Source: Deltaproteobacteria bacterium
GTDB lineage: Bacteria > Myxococcota_A > Polyangia > Polyangiales > Houyiibacteriaceae
Reading direction: 5' to 3'
Assembly (NCBI GenBank): GCA_017644045.1
Contig: JAEPMI010000008.1
Location: 62,001 to 126,000, forward strand
Length of the DNA stretch: 64,000 nt
In this document: one piece after another, positions 18,399 through 31,975 of the stretch
Layout: each line of letters starts with the position of its first letter
Position numbering within the stretch: the stretch's first letter is position 1
Notes under the pieces: generated by a model
Database searches by the model: none
The model's input: only the letters and a program-made list of their open reading frames with translations
Told to the model about the DNA's origin: nothing
Position numbers and translations under genes: made by a program

Positions 18399-20615
18399 TC
18401 AGTGGCGGATCCAGGCGAGGAAGGTCCAGTCGATCTCCGAGAGCTGGTCGAAGAAGACCAGGTGCTCGCCGTGCTGTACCCAGCCGCTCGAGTCCGCCTG
18501 GATGGCCTCCAGGATCGCGGGGTCGAGCTCGCTCCCGGCGTAGGCCTCGTCGTCGTGCAGACCGAAACCGAGCCGGAGCCGTTCGTTCTGCGTGTCGATG
18601 ATCAGCCGCCCCTCGCTGTCGACGAGGCCGCCGCGCGTCCACCCTTCCAGCGAGTCGACGGGGAGCGCTGCGATCACGTCGTCCATGGCCATGTCGGCGC
18701 CGGCCACACCGATGAACTCACCATCCGCGTCGTAGAGCCCACGGTCGCAGGGCACGAGGATCGCGGAGTTGCTGGCGTCGGGGTAGGGCGTCCCGAAGAA
18801 GGGTCCGCGGCGTTCGCCCACGGCCACGTACCAGGGGCGTCGGCGGTGATCGTAGCCCTCGGGGAAGGGCTCGTAGCCGGGCCACGTGAGCATCATGCCG
18901 TTCTCGAAGCCCACGTAGGTCATGTGCACCGGCGGTCGCTCGTCCCAGAAGATCCGGCGCATCTCGTCGTCGGTCCAAGGTCCCGGCTCCGCGCTGCGCA
19001 GGAAGGTGTCGCGCAGCCGCTCGTTGATCGGCGCGAGCTGCACGAGCATCGACGCCATCGCCTCCTCGTCGGAGTCGGGGGTGTAGAGGTAGAGGGCCTG
19101 CTCCATGGTCACGGCCATGCCGTAGCGCTCGTGCTCGCGGAGCTCCTCGAAGGGCTGTCCTCGTCCGACGAGCCAGCCGGCCGCGCCGAAGGGGTGCTCT
19201 CCGCCCTCCGGCGGCGGTGACCGAAGCAGCTCCTCGGCGGCCGTGCCGAGGCCCTCGACCAGCATCCGAACGCGAGCGAGCTGCCCATCGACACGCTGGC
19301 TCCGCTCACGGACCGCCGAGCTCATGCGCTGGAGCACGTCCGACTCGTTGCGCGCCACCCGCTCGGCCTCGAGGGTTCGCTGGACCGAGAGCAGCGAGGT
19401 GGTCGCGCCGGCGAGGAGCAGGAGCATCACCACGCCGATCGTGATGCCCGGGTGCTTGCTGAGCTTTCGCCACAGCCGGTGCGCGAGGCCCTCGGGGTGC
19501 ACGGAGACCGGCTCACCGAGCAGGTAGCGCCGAACGTCTTCCGCCATGGCCTCGATCGACGGATAGCGATCGGCCGGCGCCTTCTGGGTCGCCCGCGCGA
19601 TGATCGCGGCGAGGGGCGGTGGCGTCTTGGCCCCATCGCAGCGAATGGGCTCCTTCCGGCGCGCTTCGAGCGCCGCGGCCATGAGCGCGATGGTGGTGCC
19701 GTCCCGACGCGGCGTCTCGAGAGTGGCGAGCTCCTGGAGCATCATGCCGAGCGCGAACTGATCGGACGCCGACGAGTGCTGCTCGACGTCGCCCTCCATC
19801 TGCTCGGGCGGCATGTACATCAGCGTCCCGATGGCCTGGCCGTGGCGCGTGCCGGCGGCGGTGGACACGCGGATCGGGTTCCCGTTCGAGTCGCGTCGGC
19901 GCTCCTCGGGCTCTTCTTCGTCCGCGTCGTCGCCGGCTTCGTCTTCTTCGCCCTCGGCGACCAGCTCCGGCTCGCCGAGCACCTTGGCGACGCCCCAATC
20001 GACCACGTAGACCTCGCGGTGCGATCCGAGCATCACGTTCTCGGGCTTGAGGTCACGGTGAATGACGCCGCGCTCGTTCGCGTACGCGATGGCGTCGCAC
20101 ACGCGCAGGAAGATCTCGAGGCGGTCCTCGAGGTCGCCCTCTCCCTCGTCGGGCTCGCCCCGCGAGATCGCTTTGCGTCGCTCGTCGATCAGGTGGGCGA
20201 GGTCGTGTCCTCGCAGCAGCTGCATGGCGAACGCGGGGACTCCGTCGCTCTGCTCCATGCTGTAGACCGGCACGATGTTGGGGTGCTCGAGCTGGGCGCT
20301 CACCTGCGCCTCGATCACGAAGCGGCGGCGGAGGGTCGCGTCCTTCAGGAGCTTCCCCCGCATCACCTTCACGGCGACCGAGCGTCCGAGGCGAGGGTCC
20401 TTGGCCTCGACCACCTTGCCCATGCCGCCTTCGCCGAGCGGCTCGCCGATGTCATAGGCGTCGCCGAGCTCGCGCCCTTCCAGAACCGCGGCCTCGGAGA
20501 GGCTGTCGGTCTCGATGCCCGAGCGCGCCTTGTCGGCGATGATCTCCACGCGGGTCTCCGCGAGCGAGATCTCGGCGCGCTCCTCCGCGTCGCGCTCGTC
20601 TACTGGCCCTCCCAT
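18399..20615 (-). CDS. Membrane Ser/Thr protein kinase with dCache-like sensor
   Basis: 738 residues. The N-terminal kinase domain has a Gly-rich loop at about 58-68 (GEPLGEGGMGKV), the ATP-binding Lys near 83 (VAVKVM), catalytic HRDLKPEN near 180 and VDWGVAK near 202. The magnesium motif is thus DWG, a substitution I recall from other bacterial kinases. An acidic insertion (EGEEDEAGDDADEEEPEE) separates DWG from the activation loop. A single transmembrane helix lies near 387-405, then a coiled region and an extracytoplasmic domain with RRRPWYVAVGER near 590 and ILVPCDRGLYDADGEFIGVA, typical of PDC/dCache sensors. It probably senses a small ligand outside the inner membrane and signals by phosphorylation. 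Confidence 0.88.
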   Translation of the reverse strand: MGGPVDERDAEERAEISLAETRVEIIADKARSGIETDSLSEAAVLEGRELGDAYDIGEPLGEGGMGKVVEAKDPRLGRSVAVKVMRGKLLKDATLRRRFVIEAQVSAQLEHPNIVPVYSMEQSDGVPAFAMQLLRGHDLAHLIDERRKAISRGEPDEGEGDLEDRLEIFLRVCDAIAYANERGVIHRDLKPENVMLGSHREVYVVDWGVAKVLGEPELVAEGEEDEAGDDADEEEPEERRRDSNGNPIRVSTAAGTRHGQAIGTLMYMPPEQMEGDVEQHSSASDQFALGMMLQELATLETPRRDGTTIALMAAALEARRKEPIRCDGAKTPPPLAAIIARATQKAPADRYPSIEAMAEDVRRYLLGEPVSVHPEGLAHRLWRKLSKHPGITIGVVMLLLLAGATTSLLSVQRTLEAERVARNESDVLQRMSSAVRERSQRVDGQLARVRMLVEGLGTAAEELLRSPPPEGGEHPFGAAGWLVGRGQPFEELREHERYGMAVTMEQALYLYTPDSDEEAMASMLVQLAPINERLRDTFLRSAEPGPWTDDEMRRIFWDERPPVHMTYVGFENGMMLTWPGYEPFPEGYDHRRRPWYVAVGERRGPFFGTPYPDASNSAILVPCDRGLYDADGEFIGVAGADMAMDDVIAALPVDSLEGWTRGGLVDSEGRLIIDTQNERLRLGFGLHDDEAYAGSELDPAILEAIQADSSGWVQHGEHLVFFDQLSEIDWTFLAWIRH

Positions 20616-20649
20616 GTCGCGCAGGATACCCGAACCGAGTTTCGCTCGA

Positions 20650-21342
20650 TCAGCCCTTCAGGTGCTCGTCGAAGAAGCGCAGCATCCGGTCCCACGCGTC
20701 TTCCGCGGACTCGTGGTGGTGCGCCGCACGAAGGGGAGGAAGCCCGCCGAGTGGGCGCATCCACTCGGGGTGCTCGCTCATGAAGCTGTGCCCCGCGTCC
20801 GGGTAGAGCTTCACGTCGTGCGGTACGTGAGCGTCGCTCAGACGACGGCGCAGCCGTTCGGCGCCGCCGCGGAACATCCGATCGCGCCCACCGAAGCTGG
20901 CCACCGTCGGGCAGATGGAGACCAGCGCTTCTCGGCCCGGGACCAGTCCGTAGAAGGGGGCGGCTACGTCGAAGCGACCGCGGCCGGCTGCGAGCAATGC
21001 GAACCCGCCACCCATGCAGAAGCCCGCGACGCCCACCTGCGTCGCGCCCTCGGAGCGCAGATGCTCGGCCACTGCCTCGACGACCGGCACGACGGGCCCA
21101 CCACCGCGGGTCATCGCGCTCATCGCGCGCGCCATGCAGAAGGGGCGCGCGCCGAGGTCCTCGTAGAGGTCGGGGGCGACCGCGCGGTAGCCCGCCGCCG
21201 CGAAACGGTCGGTGATTCGCCGGATGTCGTCGTTCAGCCCGAGGAGCTCGTGCAGGACGACGACGGCGCGCGTCGACCGGCTGGCCGGCTCGGCCACGTA
21301 GGCGGTCTTCGGACCGGTCGAGAGTTGGAGAGTGCTGTCCAC
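20650..21342 (-). CDS. Dienelactone hydrolase family protein
   Basis: 230 residues from the GTG at 21342; upstream codons in this frame do not look conserved. It is an alpha/beta hydrolase of the dienelactone hydrolase family: VVVLHELLGLNDDIRRITDR at the start, nucleophile Cys in GFCMGGGFALL, Asp in GGRDRMF and His in AGHSFM complete the Cys-Asp-His triad. Family members hydrolyse lactones or esters in the cytoplasm; the substrate here is unknown. A His-rich stretch (RAAHHHESAEDAWDRM) precedes the C-terminal helix. It lies 34 bases upstream of the kinase gene on the same strand, so co-transcription is possible. Confidence 0.9.
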   Translation of the reverse strand: MDSTLQLSTGPKTAYVAEPASRSTRAVVVLHELLGLNDDIRRITDRFAAAGYRAVAPDLYEDLGARPFCMARAMSAMTRGGGPVVPVVEAVAEHLRSEGATQVGVAGFCMGGGFALLAAGRGRFDVAAPFYGLVPGREALVSICPTVASFGGRDRMFRGGAERLRRRLSDAHVPHDVKLYPDAGHSFMSEHPEWMRPLGGLPPLRAAHHHESAEDAWDRMLRFFDEHLKG

Positions 21343-21442
21343 CGGGGAACCATAGTCGCGTCCGAGGACACTCGATGGACCGTTTGGTCGTGCCTCCCCA
21401 TCGAGAGCTAGCTCGCGCTCCTGGAGTTTGCCAAGATTCCCC

Positions 21443-23182
21443 ATGGCCTCCCGCTGGGCGCACTCCTTGGCACTCGTCTCCATCCTCGCCTTCGGCTGCG
21501 GTGACGACGTCACCGAACCGGATCCCGACCTCGGCGCGGCATGCTCGACCGACGCCGAGTGCGACGACGGCGAGTTCTGCAACGGCACCGAGACCTGCGC
21601 GCCAGGTACCGCCGGCGCGAACGCCATGGGTTGTCTCCCCGGCTCGGGACCGCCCTGCGCCGACTGTGACGAGGCCGCCGACGAGTGTGCGGGCTGCGAC
21701 GTGGATCCGGATGCCGACGACGACGGTGTCGACGCGGTCGGGTGTGGTGGGACCGACTGCGACGATACCGATCCCGACCGCTTTCCCGGCAACCCGGAGA
21801 TCTGCGACGCCGAAGGCCACGACGAGGATTGCGACGATGGGACGGTCGCGGGCGAAGACGGTGACGCGGATGCGGACGGCTTCATCGACGCGATGTGCTG
21901 CAATGGCGACGCCTGCGGCGACGACTGCGACGACGCTCGGATCTCGGTGAACCCGGGCGCGGGCGAGATCTGCAACCTGATGGACGACGACTGCGACGGC
22001 ACCATCGACGAAGACGTCCTCGTCACCTACTACCGCGACGTGGATGGGGACCTGTACGGGACCGACGACATGACCACGCTCGCCTGCGCCGCCCCGCCCG
22101 GCTACTCGTTCGCCGGCGGCGACTGCGACGACGCGAACCCGGGACGCAACCCTGGCAATGCGGAGGACTGCGACACGCCGATCGACGACAACTGCTCGGG
22201 AGGGGCGAACGAGGACTGCGCCTGCACCGGGTCCGAGACTCGGCCCTGCGCAGGGGCTCAGGGCGTCTGCGCGACAGGTACCCAGACCTGCAGCGGCGGG
22301 ACCTTCGGCGGGTGCAGCATCTCGCCCTCCACCGAGGTGTGTGGCGACATGCTCGACCAGAACTGCAACGGCACGACGGCCGACGAGATCGAGGTGGGCG
22401 TCGACGATCAGGTCGGCGGCATCAGCTCCTGCTCGGATCTCGAGCTCACCCGCACGATGCTGGGGACCCAGGCCGTCTGTAGCCTCGTGGGCGTCGCGAT
22501 GGTCCCCTCCGTCTGGGTCGCGCGCCTGGACCAGCGGGTGTCCACCGGGGCCTACTACGACGAGGTGATCGAGCTCGGGTACGGGGAGCTGACGTTCGCG
22601 CCGACCCTCAGCATCTTCACGCCTTCCGACGCCAACCCCGACTACAGCGAACGCGGGGGTCTCGCGCTCGTCATCGTCGAGGACGGCGCCGGCGCGCTCG
22701 CCGGCGAGTATACGGACTTCACCTACTGGGACTCGGGCGCTCCGCGTGCGCGCCAGGGACTCGCCGTGGAGTGGCTCTTCGCTCGGCCGTTCGGAGGCAA
22801 CGAGGACATCATCGTGATCCGCCGGATGACAGGGACGGCTTCCGACAGCGAGGTCCTCGCGACCTGCACCGTCCCCACGGTGTTCAGTGTCGACAACGGG
22901 GCGGGCCTGATCGAGCCCGGGATCCGCATGGTCTATCGTCCCGCGAACGCCCACACCGGGGTGACCGAGCGCTTCTCGGTCCATCTCGACACGCGCGGTT
23001 TCGTCTGCAACACGAGCGACCCGCGGCTGCCGAACTGGACCGTCGGGCAGGAGCTCCGCGTGGGCGTGACCGGGAGCAACTCCGACGTCACCAGCGGTCG
23101 GGACGGCACCTCCATCCGCTGGACGACCGATGCCGGGACCTCGGTGCTCGCTCCGGTCGAGCTCGCGGGCGTGTGCCCCTGA
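21443..23182 (+). CDS. MopE-like Cys/Asp-rich lipoprotein
   Basis: 579 residues from the ATG at 21443; an upstream TTG in frame is less likely. The signal sequence ends in lipobox AFGCGDDV. Several units of the type CDDTDPDRFPGNPEICD, CDDARISVNPGAGEICN and CDDANPGRNPGNAEDCD are the putative metal-binding repeat first noted in MopE-like surface proteins. A calcium-type DVDGDLYGTDDMTTL lies between them. The C-terminal 250 residues form an uncharacterised domain with few Cys (VGVDDQVGGISSCSDLELT onward). Probably an outer-surface protein that binds divalent metal through the Asp-rich repeats. It is divergent from the hydrolase gene. Confidence 0.75.
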   Translation: MASRWAHSLALVSILAFGCGDDVTEPDPDLGAACSTDAECDDGEFCNGTETCAPGTAGANAMGCLPGSGPPCADCDEAADECAGCDVDPDADDDGVDAVGCGGTDCDDTDPDRFPGNPEICDAEGHDEDCDDGTVAGEDGDADADGFIDAMCCNGDACGDDCDDARISVNPGAGEICNLMDDDCDGTIDEDVLVTYYRDVDGDLYGTDDMTTLACAAPPGYSFAGGDCDDANPGRNPGNAEDCDTPIDDNCSGGANEDCACTGSETRPCAGAQGVCATGTQTCSGGTFGGCSISPSTEVCGDMLDQNCNGTTADEIEVGVDDQVGGISSCSDLELTRTMLGTQAVCSLVGVAMVPSVWVARLDQRVSTGAYYDEVIELGYGELTFAPTLSIFTPSDANPDYSERGGLALVIVEDGAGALAGEYTDFTYWDSGAPRARQGLAVEWLFARPFGGNEDIIVIRRMTGTASDSEVLATCTVPTVFSVDNGAGLIEPGIRMVYRPANAHTGVTERFSVHLDTRGFVCNTSDPRLPNWTVGQELRVGVTGSNSDVTSGRDGTSIRWTTDAGTSVLAPVELAGVCP

Positions 23183-23188
23183 CCGCGG

Positions 23189-23446
23189 TCAGCCGGCGAA
23201 GCGCTCTTTCAGCCAAGCGACGATGTCGCGGGACTCGCCCATCCACTGGACCTCGCCGCTCTCGTCCTCGATGCGCAGCACCGGGACCGTGCCGCGCCCG
23301 CGTGCCTCGAAGAGCTCCTCGCGAAAGCGCGGCTCACGCAGGACGTCCCGGAGCTCGATGGTGTCCGTCACTCCGAGCTCGGAGATGGTCTGCATCACCC
23401 ACCGGCAGTAGCCGCAGGTGTCGTACTTGTAGAGCGCCAGCTGCAC
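23189..23446 (-). CDS. Glutaredoxin-like protein
   Basis: 85 residues from a GTG start. A thioredoxin fold of minimal size with the redox motif CGYC at the end of the first strand (LALYKYDTCGYCRWVMQTI), the cis-Pro segment TVPVLRIED and a C-terminal helix (SRDIVAWLKERF). It resembles glutaredoxin or the N-terminal domain of glutathione transferases. It is expected to reduce disulfides or mixed glutathione disulfides in the cytoplasm. It ends seven bases from the stop of the convergent MopE-like gene. Confidence 0.85.
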   Translation of the reverse strand: MQLALYKYDTCGYCRWVMQTISELGVTDTIELRDVLREPRFREELFEARGRGTVPVLRIEDESGEVQWMGESRDIVAWLKERFAG

Positions 23447-23509
23447 CCGAGCACCATGGGGCCGGGGGACCGGAACGCCAACGGGTCGTGGCGAACCCGG
23501 TGCGCAGCG

Positions 23510-24451
23510 TCACGCCGCGAGCAGGCGGTCGACGGTCTGCCAGAGTCGCGGTTGGTCGACGAGCGCCGCGGCGCGGACGTTGGCCTCCACCTGCGCCGGG
23601 CTCTTGGCGCCCACCACCGCGGCCGTGACCCCCGGCCGCTGGAGCACCCAACCGACGGCGAGGGCGCTGGTCGGCACGTGCACCTTGGTCGCGATGGCGT
23701 CGAGCGTTCGCGCCACCGACGCGATGCGCAGAAAGCGCTCGCCCCAGAAGCGCGGGTCCTGCCGACGCATGTCGTCCGGACCGAAGCGCGGCGGGCGGGC
23801 GCCGAACTTCCCGGTCAGCAGCCCTCGGCAGAGCGTCTCGTAGGCCAGCACCCCGACCTCGCGCGCTTCGCAGGTCGACAGCAGGCCCGCGTCGGCGTCG
23901 CGCCGGACGATCGAGTAGGGGGTCTGCAGCGAGGCCACCGCGCCTGCCTCGAGCGCGGCCTGGAGGCCCGCCGCGTCGTAGTTGCAGAGCCCGAAGGCTC
24001 GGATGCTCCCCTCGTCGCGGAGCCGCTCGAGCGCGCCGATGGTCTCCGCGATCGGTGTGCCCCGCTCGCAGGGCCAGTGGACCTGGAGTAGGTCGATGCG
24101 CTGGACGCCGAGTCGCTGGAGGCTGGCGTGGCAGTCCTCTCGAATGGACTCGGGCCGCAGGTCGCTCCACGCCTCGTCGGTGCTCGCGTCGCGTTGGGCG
24201 CCGACCTTGGTGGCGATGGTGACCTCACCGATGTGCGCGCCGAGCGCGCGACGGAGGATGCGGTCCGCGTGGCCGTCGCCGTAGAGCGGCGCGGTGTCGA
24301 ACCAGTCGACCCCCAGCTCGACCGCGCGACGGATGGCCGCGATGGACTCGTCGTCGTCGACCGGACCCCAGTGTCGTCCACCCGCGGGCCACAGACCCAT
24401 CCCCACCACGGAGAGGCTCAGATCGGTGCCGGGAAGGGTGCGCTGCCGCAT
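23510..24451 (-). CDS. Aldo/keto reductase
   Basis: 313 residues, the normal length for the family. The (beta/alpha)8 NADPH-dependent reductase signature is clear: VDWFDTAPLYGDGHADRILR holds the catalytic Asp and Tyr, VTIATKVG the Lys, and LLQVHWPCE the His of the tetrad. NADP-binding residues follow in GVTAAVVGAKSPAQVEAN near the C-terminus. Substrate not predictable. It is followed on the same strand by the glutaredoxin-like gene and preceded by an MDR oxidoreductase gene only 16 bases away, so the three redox genes are probably one transcript. Confidence 0.92.
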   Translation of the reverse strand: MRQRTLPGTDLSLSVVGMGLWPAGGRHWGPVDDDESIAAIRRAVELGVDWFDTAPLYGDGHADRILRRALGAHIGEVTIATKVGAQRDASTDEAWSDLRPESIREDCHASLQRLGVQRIDLLQVHWPCERGTPIAETIGALERLRDEGSIRAFGLCNYDAAGLQAALEAGAVASLQTPYSIVRRDADAGLLSTCEAREVGVLAYETLCRGLLTGKFGARPPRFGPDDMRRQDPRFWGERFLRIASVARTLDAIATKVHVPTSALAVGWVLQRPGVTAAVVGAKSPAQVEANVRAAALVDQPRLWQTVDRLLAA

Positions 24452-24467
24452 CCCGGCGACAGTACCG

Positions 24468-25400
24468 TCAGTGGTCGAAGGTGAGCACGACTTTGCCCCG
24501 AGCGCGTCGGGTCTCGAGGTACTCGTGGGCAGCCACCGCGTCGGTCCACGGCAGCGTTCGGTCCACCACCGGTCGGAGCGCTCCGTGGGTCACCCAGCGG
24601 CTCAGCCGTTCGAGGTCCGCGCGCTTGCTCCGCACCACGACCAGCGCCGCGCGATGCAGACCCGCGCGCCGCAGGGCTCCGCGGACGATGGCGCCGGGCT
24701 GCGGGACCGTCGTGCAGTAGCGCCCGCGTGAGTGGAGCATCGCCTTGGCGCGTGGCCAGGGCAGGTTGCCGTAGATGTCGAAGACGTGATCCAGGCCGCG
24801 CTCGGCCGTGGGGTCCTCGCTCGTGTAGTCGATGACACGGTCGGCGCCGAGCTCGCGGACGAGCGCCGCGTTGCGGCCCGAGCAGACCGCCACCACCTCC
24901 GTGCCGAGCGCCTTCGCGATCTGGACCGCGAGCGTGCCGACGCCGCCGGACGCGCCGTTGAGCAGAACCCGCTGACCTGGCGTGACACCGAGCTCGTCGC
25001 GCAGGGCCTGCAGCGCGGTCAGCCCTGCGAGCGGCAGCGCGGCGGCCTCGGCCATCGAGAGCCCGCTCGGCTTCGCCGCGAGCTCACCGACCGGGACGCG
25101 CGCGACCTCGGCGGACGCTCCGCCGCCGTTCCGCTGGATCATCCCGAAGACCTCGCTCCCGGTCGGGAGCCCCGGAGCGGAGTCGAGCAGCGTGCCCGCG
25201 AAGTCGTAGCCGGGGATGCGTGGAAGCGAGCCCGCGGGGAGCCAGCGCATCTTCCCCTTTCGGAGGAGCACGTCCTTCGGGTTGAGCGCGGCGGCGTGCA
25301 CGCGAACCCGCACCTCGCCTCGCGCGGGCGTCGGCTCGGGCCGCTCCCCGATCTCGAGCACCTCCGGTGGACCGAAACGGGCGTAGCTGATCGCCTTCAT
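24468..25400 (-). CDS. Zinc-independent MDR oxidoreductase (quinone-reductase type)
   Basis: 310 residues from the ATG at 25400. Medium-chain dehydrogenase/reductase with a GroES-like N-terminus (RVRVHAAALNPKDVLLRKG, PGYDFAGTL) and an NADPH-binding Rossmann domain (LLNGASGGVGTLAVQIAKAL, then ADRVIDYTSEDP). No Cys/His zinc ligands of alcohol dehydrogenases are seen, so it belongs with quinone oxidoreductases and enoyl reductases. It likely reduces quinones or alpha,beta-unsaturated carbonyls. It lies upstream of the aldo/keto reductase on the same strand. Confidence 0.9.
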   Translation of the reverse strand: MKAISYARFGPPEVLEIGERPEPTPARGEVRVRVHAAALNPKDVLLRKGKMRWLPAGSLPRIPGYDFAGTLLDSAPGLPTGSEVFGMIQRNGGGASAEVARVPVGELAAKPSGLSMAEAAALPLAGLTALQALRDELGVTPGQRVLLNGASGGVGTLAVQIAKALGTEVVAVCSGRNAALVRELGADRVIDYTSEDPTAERGLDHVFDIYGNLPWPRAKAMLHSRGRYCTTVPQPGAIVRGALRRAGLHRAALVVVRSKRADLERLSRWVTHGALRPVVDRTLPWTDAVAAHEYLETRRARGKVVLTFDH

Positions 25401-25434
25401 CGCTGTCGCGTCGTGCGACCGGGCCCAGCGTTTC

Positions 25435-29962
<4,528 letters not shown>

Positions 29963-29963
<1 letters not shown>

Positions 29964-30301
29964 TGAAGCTGAAGGACCTCGAGCCGCACGAGCGGCTCGC
30001 GCTGGCCGGCCTCGTCCGGGCGATGACTCGCCAGGACGGGGTCGTGTCGGCCGAAGAAGCGACCGCGGTCACGATGCTCGCGAACGCCGTGGGCGCCAAG
30101 GAGTTCTGGTTCGCCATGAACGAGGCGCAGCTCACGCTCCCGGACCCGGGCGACGTCAGCAAGGCGGCCGAGACCGTCACGCGGCCCGACGTCCGCCAAT
30201 GGATCTACGGCTGGCTCGAAGACCTCGCGGGCGCCGATGAGGTGGTCGTCGCGGAGGAGGCGCTCCTTCGGTGGCTCCACCAGCTCTGGGAGCTCGACTG
30301 A
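29963..30301 (+). CDS. Small acidic protein co-translated with katG
   Basis: 112 residues. The start shares one base with the katG stop (TGATG), so translation is almost certainly coupled. It is all-helical by appearance: LEPHERLALAGLVRAMTRQD, then GVVSAEEATAVTMLANAVGA and RPDVRQWIYGWLEDLAGADE. The alternation of acidic loops and hydrophobic helices recalls TerB-like proteins, but the match is weak. A helper of KatG or another stress protein is inferred only from position. It ends one base before the stop of the convergent GH43 gene. Confidence 0.7.
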
Positions 30302-30302
30302 T

Positions 30303-31823
30303 TCACGGCATGGGCTGCGAGCGCGGGTTCGGGCTCGCGTCCATGCGCGGCCAACCGTCACGCCAGTGGATGCGGTCGACGAGCGCGACCCGCCCGGGTG
30401 ACCCACCGATGCTCCCCGCGAGCCACGAGTGGTAGACGTGCACCCATTCGCCACTCGGACCGCGAAGCACCGAGCCATGCCCCGGGCCGCCGAAGGCGTG
30501 GTTGGTCGTGAGGATCGGATCGCCCAGCTTGGTGAAGGGACCGGTCGGCGACGACGAGCGCGCGACACCCACCGCGTAGCGCGAGGTCGCGTACCCGTTC
30601 GCGCTGTAGAAGAGGTAGTAGGTGCCCTCGTGGTGGATCATCCACTGCCCTTCCACGAGCCCGCCTTCCCACGACCGGTCGTTGGTCAGGATCTGCGTGC
30701 GCGAGCCGGTGAAGGAGAGCCCGTCGTCGGCCAGCGGCCGGATGTAGATCGGGGTCGAGGCGCCAACCGCGTTGCCGTCGATTTTCCACGTCAGGAATCG
30801 CCGCCCATCGGGCGCTTCGAAGAAGTGCGCGTCGATCACGCCGGGGCTGGGATCGTGGAGTAGGGGCGCGCCGAGGTCGGTGTAGGGGCCGAGCACGTCG
30901 TCGGCGTACGCGGCGCCGAGCGCCAGGCTGCCGTCGCCGCTTCGCGCGCTGTAGTAGACCACCCAGTGGTCGCCCACGCGGTGGATCTCCGGCGCCCAGA
31001 AGTCGCCGCTGCCCCAGCTCGGCCGTGTGCCCGAGGGGAAGACCGCGCCGGCGGAGCTCCAGTGGACCAGGTCGCTCGAGGTCCGCAGCGGGAAGCCGGT
31101 GGCCGAGTTCCCGGAGGTGCACGCCATCACGTAGCGGTCGCCATCGCGAGCCACCCCGGGGTCCGCGCAGTTGGTCGGCACCACCGGGTTCGCGTAGAGA
31201 CCGCCGCACTGCTCGTAGCGGAACGAGAGCTCGCACCGCCCATCGAAGTGAGGGACCCAACCGTTCGAGAGCGGCGCCGGCCGCGAGCTGCCGCTGCCGC
31301 CGCAGGTCCCGTCCCAGGTGACCACGCCGTTCACGTCGTCGTGGTTCGCGGCGTGACCGGGCGCGCGGAGCCAGCTCGATCCGTAGCCGATGCGGGTCCG
31401 GCACCGGTCGGGCGGCGGCTCGGCGCACTCGCCGCTCACGTCGAGCGCGATGATGCACCCGCTCGCGCCACGGAAGACGGGCTCCCATCCGTTCGAGAGC
31501 GTCGCGACGGAGTTCCCGCTCCCGTCGATCCGACACGACCCGTCCCACGTGACCCGACCGTCTACGACGTCGTAGTCGGCGTCGTGACCACCGGGGCGGA
31601 ACCACGCCGACCCGTAGGTGATCCGTGTGCGGCAGGGCTCCGGCGGCGGTGCGTCGGGCGTGCCGCTGTCCGTGGGCCGCCCCGAGTCGATGGGCAGGAA
31701 TGCATCGAGGCCTCCGCCGCCGTCCGGCGTGCTCCCGTCCGGCAAGGGCCCGCCGTCCCGCGACTCCCCGAGCGAGTCACCGCACCCGAACGTCAGGAGC
31801 CCACCGAGCAGGAGCCATCGCAT
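30303..31823 (-). CDS. Secreted GH43-type glycoside hydrolase lipoprotein with two N-terminal modules
   Basis: 506 residues from the ATG at 31823; an ATG 12 bases upstream also fits. Lipobox TFGCGDSL is followed by an Asp/Pro/Gly linker. Two homologous modules of about 70 residues come next, beginning CRTRITYGSAWFRPGGHDAD and CRTRIGYGSSWLRAPGHAAN. The C-terminal 300 residues form a five-blade GH43-type propeller with the likely base Asp in NCADPGVARDG, WAPEIH, the likely pKa-modulating Asp in GVIDAHFFEAPDG and the likely acid Glu in SWEGGLVEG. Family members cleave arabinan, xylan or galactan. The modules may bind carbohydrate. Probably on the outer cell surface. Confidence 0.82.
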   Translation of the reverse strand: MRWLLLGGLLTFGCGDSLGESRDGGPLPDGSTPDGGGGLDAFLPIDSGRPTDSGTPDAPPPEPCRTRITYGSAWFRPGGHDADYDVVDGRVTWDGSCRIDGSGNSVATLSNGWEPVFRGASGCIIALDVSGECAEPPPDRCRTRIGYGSSWLRAPGHAANHDDVNGVVTWDGTCGGSGSSRPAPLSNGWVPHFDGRCELSFRYEQCGGLYANPVVPTNCADPGVARDGDRYVMACTSGNSATGFPLRTSSDLVHWSSAGAVFPSGTRPSWGSGDFWAPEIHRVGDHWVVYYSARSGDGSLALGAAYADDVLGPYTDLGAPLLHDPSPGVIDAHFFEAPDGRRFLTWKIDGNAVGASTPIYIRPLADDGLSFTGSRTQILTNDRSWEGGLVEGQWMIHHEGTYYLFYSANGYATSRYAVGVARSSSPTGPFTKLGDPILTTNHAFGGPGHGSVLRGPSGEWVHVYHSWLAGSIGGSPGRVALVDRIHWRDGWPRMDASPNPRSQPMP

Positions 31824-31975
31824 GGCGCAACGCATGCGGCTCGACGGAGCAACGTCCATGCCGGCCCGATGCGCACCGAATCCAGCGGTCGCCGACGCTC
31901 CGAGCCGTCGAATCGAGCACATGTGCCCGGAGCGTCGCACAGTTCCTGAACGGTGATGACTCGCCGCGCGGTCAG

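Noticed and set aside
20600-22984. Minus-strand ORF of 794 codons across the hydrolase and MopE-like genes
   Set aside because: Overlaps two well-supported genes; the hydrolase is in a different frame and the rest is antisense shadow.
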